DNA from: Paenibacillus lutimineralis
GTDB taxonomy: Bacteria > Bacillota > Bacilli > Paenibacillales > Paenibacillaceae
Length of the DNA stretch: 64,000 bases
Direction of reading: 5' to 3'
Assembly (NCBI RefSeq): GCF_003991425.1
Contig: NZ_CP034346.1
Coordinates: forward strand, 5,517,001-5,581,000
Every line of letters begins with the position of its first letter. Positions within the stretch are counted from its first letter, which is position 1. Of this stretch, positions 62,408 to 64,000 are shown piece after piece. The translations under genes were made by a program, and so were the position numbers. Below the pieces are notes generated by a model. The model saw only the letters and a program-made list of their open reading frames with translations, did no database searches and was not told the origin of the DNA.

Positions 62408-62590
62408 GTTAATGATATCTTGCTGAAGGCAGCCGATCATATATACTATTTTCGACTACTGTTACTAAAATTGTAGACCTGCCCGCAGAGGCAAACAATT
62501 TAAAAACCTTTACCTGGACTTGCAATATTTTTACTTGTTTGCATTCGAAGCCCTCTAAGTTCACATTCAGAAAGTTCAATTGAATTTCCT

Positions 62591-64000
62591 CTATAGAGCT
62601 TCTCTTTCTCTTTGTCCGTCTGGGGGCTGCTGTCTAAGCTGCTGCGGAGAGACATCGTATACTTTTCTGAACATTTTGGAGAAGTAGGAGAAATTATAAT
62701 AGCCCAAGGTCTTGGCGATATCCGAGATTGGCAACGTTGAAGTCGTGATCAGGTCCTTGGCCAAGGACATACGTGTATTCAAAATATAATCCGTGATCGA
62801 TTCCCCTATCTCCCGCTTGAACAATCGCGACAAGTAGGCCGGATTCAAGTGCACGTAGCTGGCAAGCTGCTCTCTAGTAATCGGCTCACTCAAATGCTCG
62901 GTAATATAATATTGAATCCGCCGAATGACCGAATGATTCTGGTGCAGCTCATTATGGATGATTCCAGCCACCTGGAGTGCCTCTTCTTCCAGCTGCGGAA
63001 GACTGCGAGGCTGATCATTCAGCAGCAGCCCATCCCGGCCCTTCAATAGCTCAATGGCATTCAGTCCATTCTTATGCAAAACATAGTGCGCCATCTGCAT
63101 AAATTCATTGCGGAAGGCCTCCAGCTCAGCCATAGATAGACGTTGGAACTGTGCCATCTCCGATACTCTAATTCGGATTTCCTCCTGCAACTCCTCCAGC
63201 TTGCCCTGCTCCAGCAGAATCGTCCACGTTGATATCCGTGGGATCATGGATTGGATGGAAGGAGTGCAATGCGAAGCCAGCATGTAGACCTGATTGGATC
63301 TATTCACATTGTTGTACTCGATCTCCAGAAGCTGTTTGCAAATGTCCGCAATTTCATACAAGCTAACGTTCCTGCCAATATAACAGGATATATTACAGTC
63401 GAAATATTCAAGGCAGCTCTGAATATATTTCTCACATCGCACATGCAATCCGGAAGGATCGTTCATCTCTTCCTGATCCCCCATCATGATGACGATGTTA
63501 ACCCCCTGCTTGGTCTGGATTACCTCCCCTCTACCACTCATAAGCAGCACCTCAGCAGCACCTTTGCGAATCGCATACTCAATAATTTCCTCATCCCGCG
63601 TAGTGAACTCGCGCAGCCAAGATTCCACGCTGACAAGCACAGGCAGGAAGACGAACTGCTCCAGCCCTGATAACTGATGCTTCTCCAAAATGCCCGCGAT
63701 ATTATTCGGAGAGCATACAATCCTGCCCGTGAACAGGTCATTCCAGAATTTATCGGTAATCAGAGGCTTCTGTCTACGCCACATCTCATAATAAGGCTTA
63801 TACTGCTCCCGCAATCTGTGTAATTCCCGTTCCTGCAAAATAGACTCTAGCGCCCGATTGATCGTGTCCTGAAGCACATCGAATTCAATCGGCTTCAGCA
63901 AATAATCGAACCCATCCAACTGGATCGCTCTCTTCATGAAGTTGAAGGCGGAGTGGGCGGTAAGGAAGATCGTCTCTGTCTCAGGAGAGATCTCATTCAC
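62591..64000 (-). CDS. AraC-type response regulator, N-terminus outside window (partial)
   Basis: At least 469 residues; the frame runs through the window edge, so the GTG at the edge is not a real start. The visible part begins inside the receiver domain after the phosphoacceptor (IFLTAHSAFNFMKRAI, with the conserved Lys in LKPIEF). It continues with a central region and ends in the AraC helix-turn-helix pair (ITREQLASYVHLNPAYLSRLFKREIGES, PISDIAKTLGYYNFSYFSKMFRK). It belongs to a second two-component system next to the Lpl cluster. Confidence 0.92.
   Translation of the reverse strand: MNEISPETETIFLTAHSAFNFMKRAIQLDGFDYLLKPIEFDVLQDTINRALESILQERELHRLREQYKPYYEMWRRQKPLITDKFWNDLFTGRIVCSPNNIAGILEKHQLSGLEQFVFLPVLVSVESWLREFTTRDEEIIEYAIRKGAAEVLLMSGRGEVIQTKQGVNIVIMMGDQEEMNDPSGLHVRCEKYIQSCLEYFDCNISCYIGRNVSLYEIADICKQLLEIEYNNVNRSNQVYMLASHCTPSIQSMIPRISTWTILLEQGKLEELQEEIRIRVSEMAQFQRLSMAELEAFRNEFMQMAHYVLHKNGLNAIELLKGRDGLLLNDQPRSLPQLEEEALQVAGIIHNELHQNHSVIRRIQYYITEHLSEPITREQLASYVHLNPAYLSRLFKREIGESITDYILNTRMSLAKDLITTSTLPISDIAKTLGYYNFSYFSKMFRKVYDVSPQQLRQQPPDGQREREAL

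Noticed and set aside
62169..62412. Overlapping plus-strand open frames upstream of the sensor kinase gene
   Set aside because: Two frames overlap each other, neither has a ribosome site, and the region is explained better by nested stems.
1..64000. Searched by eye for tRNA, rRNA, prophage and transposase genes
   Set aside because: None was supported; the only mobile-like signals are the non-coding repeats.

Overview
The window looks like a chromosomal segment of a Paenibacillus-type Firmicute. The gene families fit: AraC-type response regulators paired with Lpl-like sugar ABC transporters, GH35 and GH18 enzymes, YqkE, YneQ-like, DUF3889 and DUF4179 proteins, FapR and LacI operators, strong AGGAGG ribosome sites and a T-box leader. 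Base composition is moderate. I see no rRNA, tRNA, CRISPR array, prophage or transposase gene. Both ends cut genes: an ABC permease at the left edge and an AraC-type response regulator at the right edge.

Layout. 1-4.8 kb: ABC exporter, peptide deformylase, YqkE, and a TetR/metallo-hydrolase pair with palindromic operators. 5-12.7 kb: YneQ-like protein, MFS exporter, Mn-dependent pyrophosphatase, an OmpR-type two-component system, HflX, a possible small RNA and a DUF2500 protein. 12.9-20.3 kb: SDR oxidoreductase, a Mg2+ (M-box) riboswitch with a leader ORF before mgtA, a UvrD-like helicase, and an RlmA-type 23S rRNA methyltransferase behind an erm-like leader peptide attenuator. 20.4-25.9 kb: CstR-type persulfide sensor with a rhodanese-like partner, a FapR-controlled FabH paralogue, a DsrE-like protein and a class V aminotransferase. 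26-30 kb: methyltransferase, PanE, and MarR with a DHA2 exporter. 30-33.4 kb: a stripped-down threonyl-tRNA synthetase behind three tandem T-box leaders. 33.4-37.9 kb: DUF3889, an ECF sigma/DUF4179 pair, and an ABC exporter with a long structured leader. 38-44 kb: a LacI-controlled alpha-glucoside uptake operon ending in a GH13 oligo-1,6-glucosidase. 44-46 kb: a secreted GH18 chitinase. 46.5-52 kb: a two-component system plus an FtsX-type ABC transporter. 52-64 kb: an Lpl-type ABC importer with its sensor kinase and AraC-type regulator, a Gfo/Idh/MocA oxidoreductase and a GH35 beta-galactosidase.

The most notable content is RNA-level control. (i) A nine-codon ORF encoding MIIQFIRYR, ending in an Arg-X-Arg motif, precedes the rlmA-type gene, and its codons can pair with the downstream Shine-Dalgarno region. 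(ii) Three tandem T-boxes drive a ThrRS that lacks both the TGS domain and all the editing residues; two of the T-boxes carry the same MITE-like repeat inside the leader. (iii) mgtA has an M-box, a terminator, a Pro-containing leader ORF and a second terminator in series. (iv) A 300-nt leader with a nine-codon ORF precedes an ABC exporter. (v) A five-stem nested structure lies before the Lpl-type sensor kinase gene.

A dispersed non-coding repeat family runs through the window. Its ends resemble GTTCAAAAAGGCC and GGACTTTTTGAAC. Eight copies fall in three size classes, which suggests a non-autonomous mobile element active in this genome.
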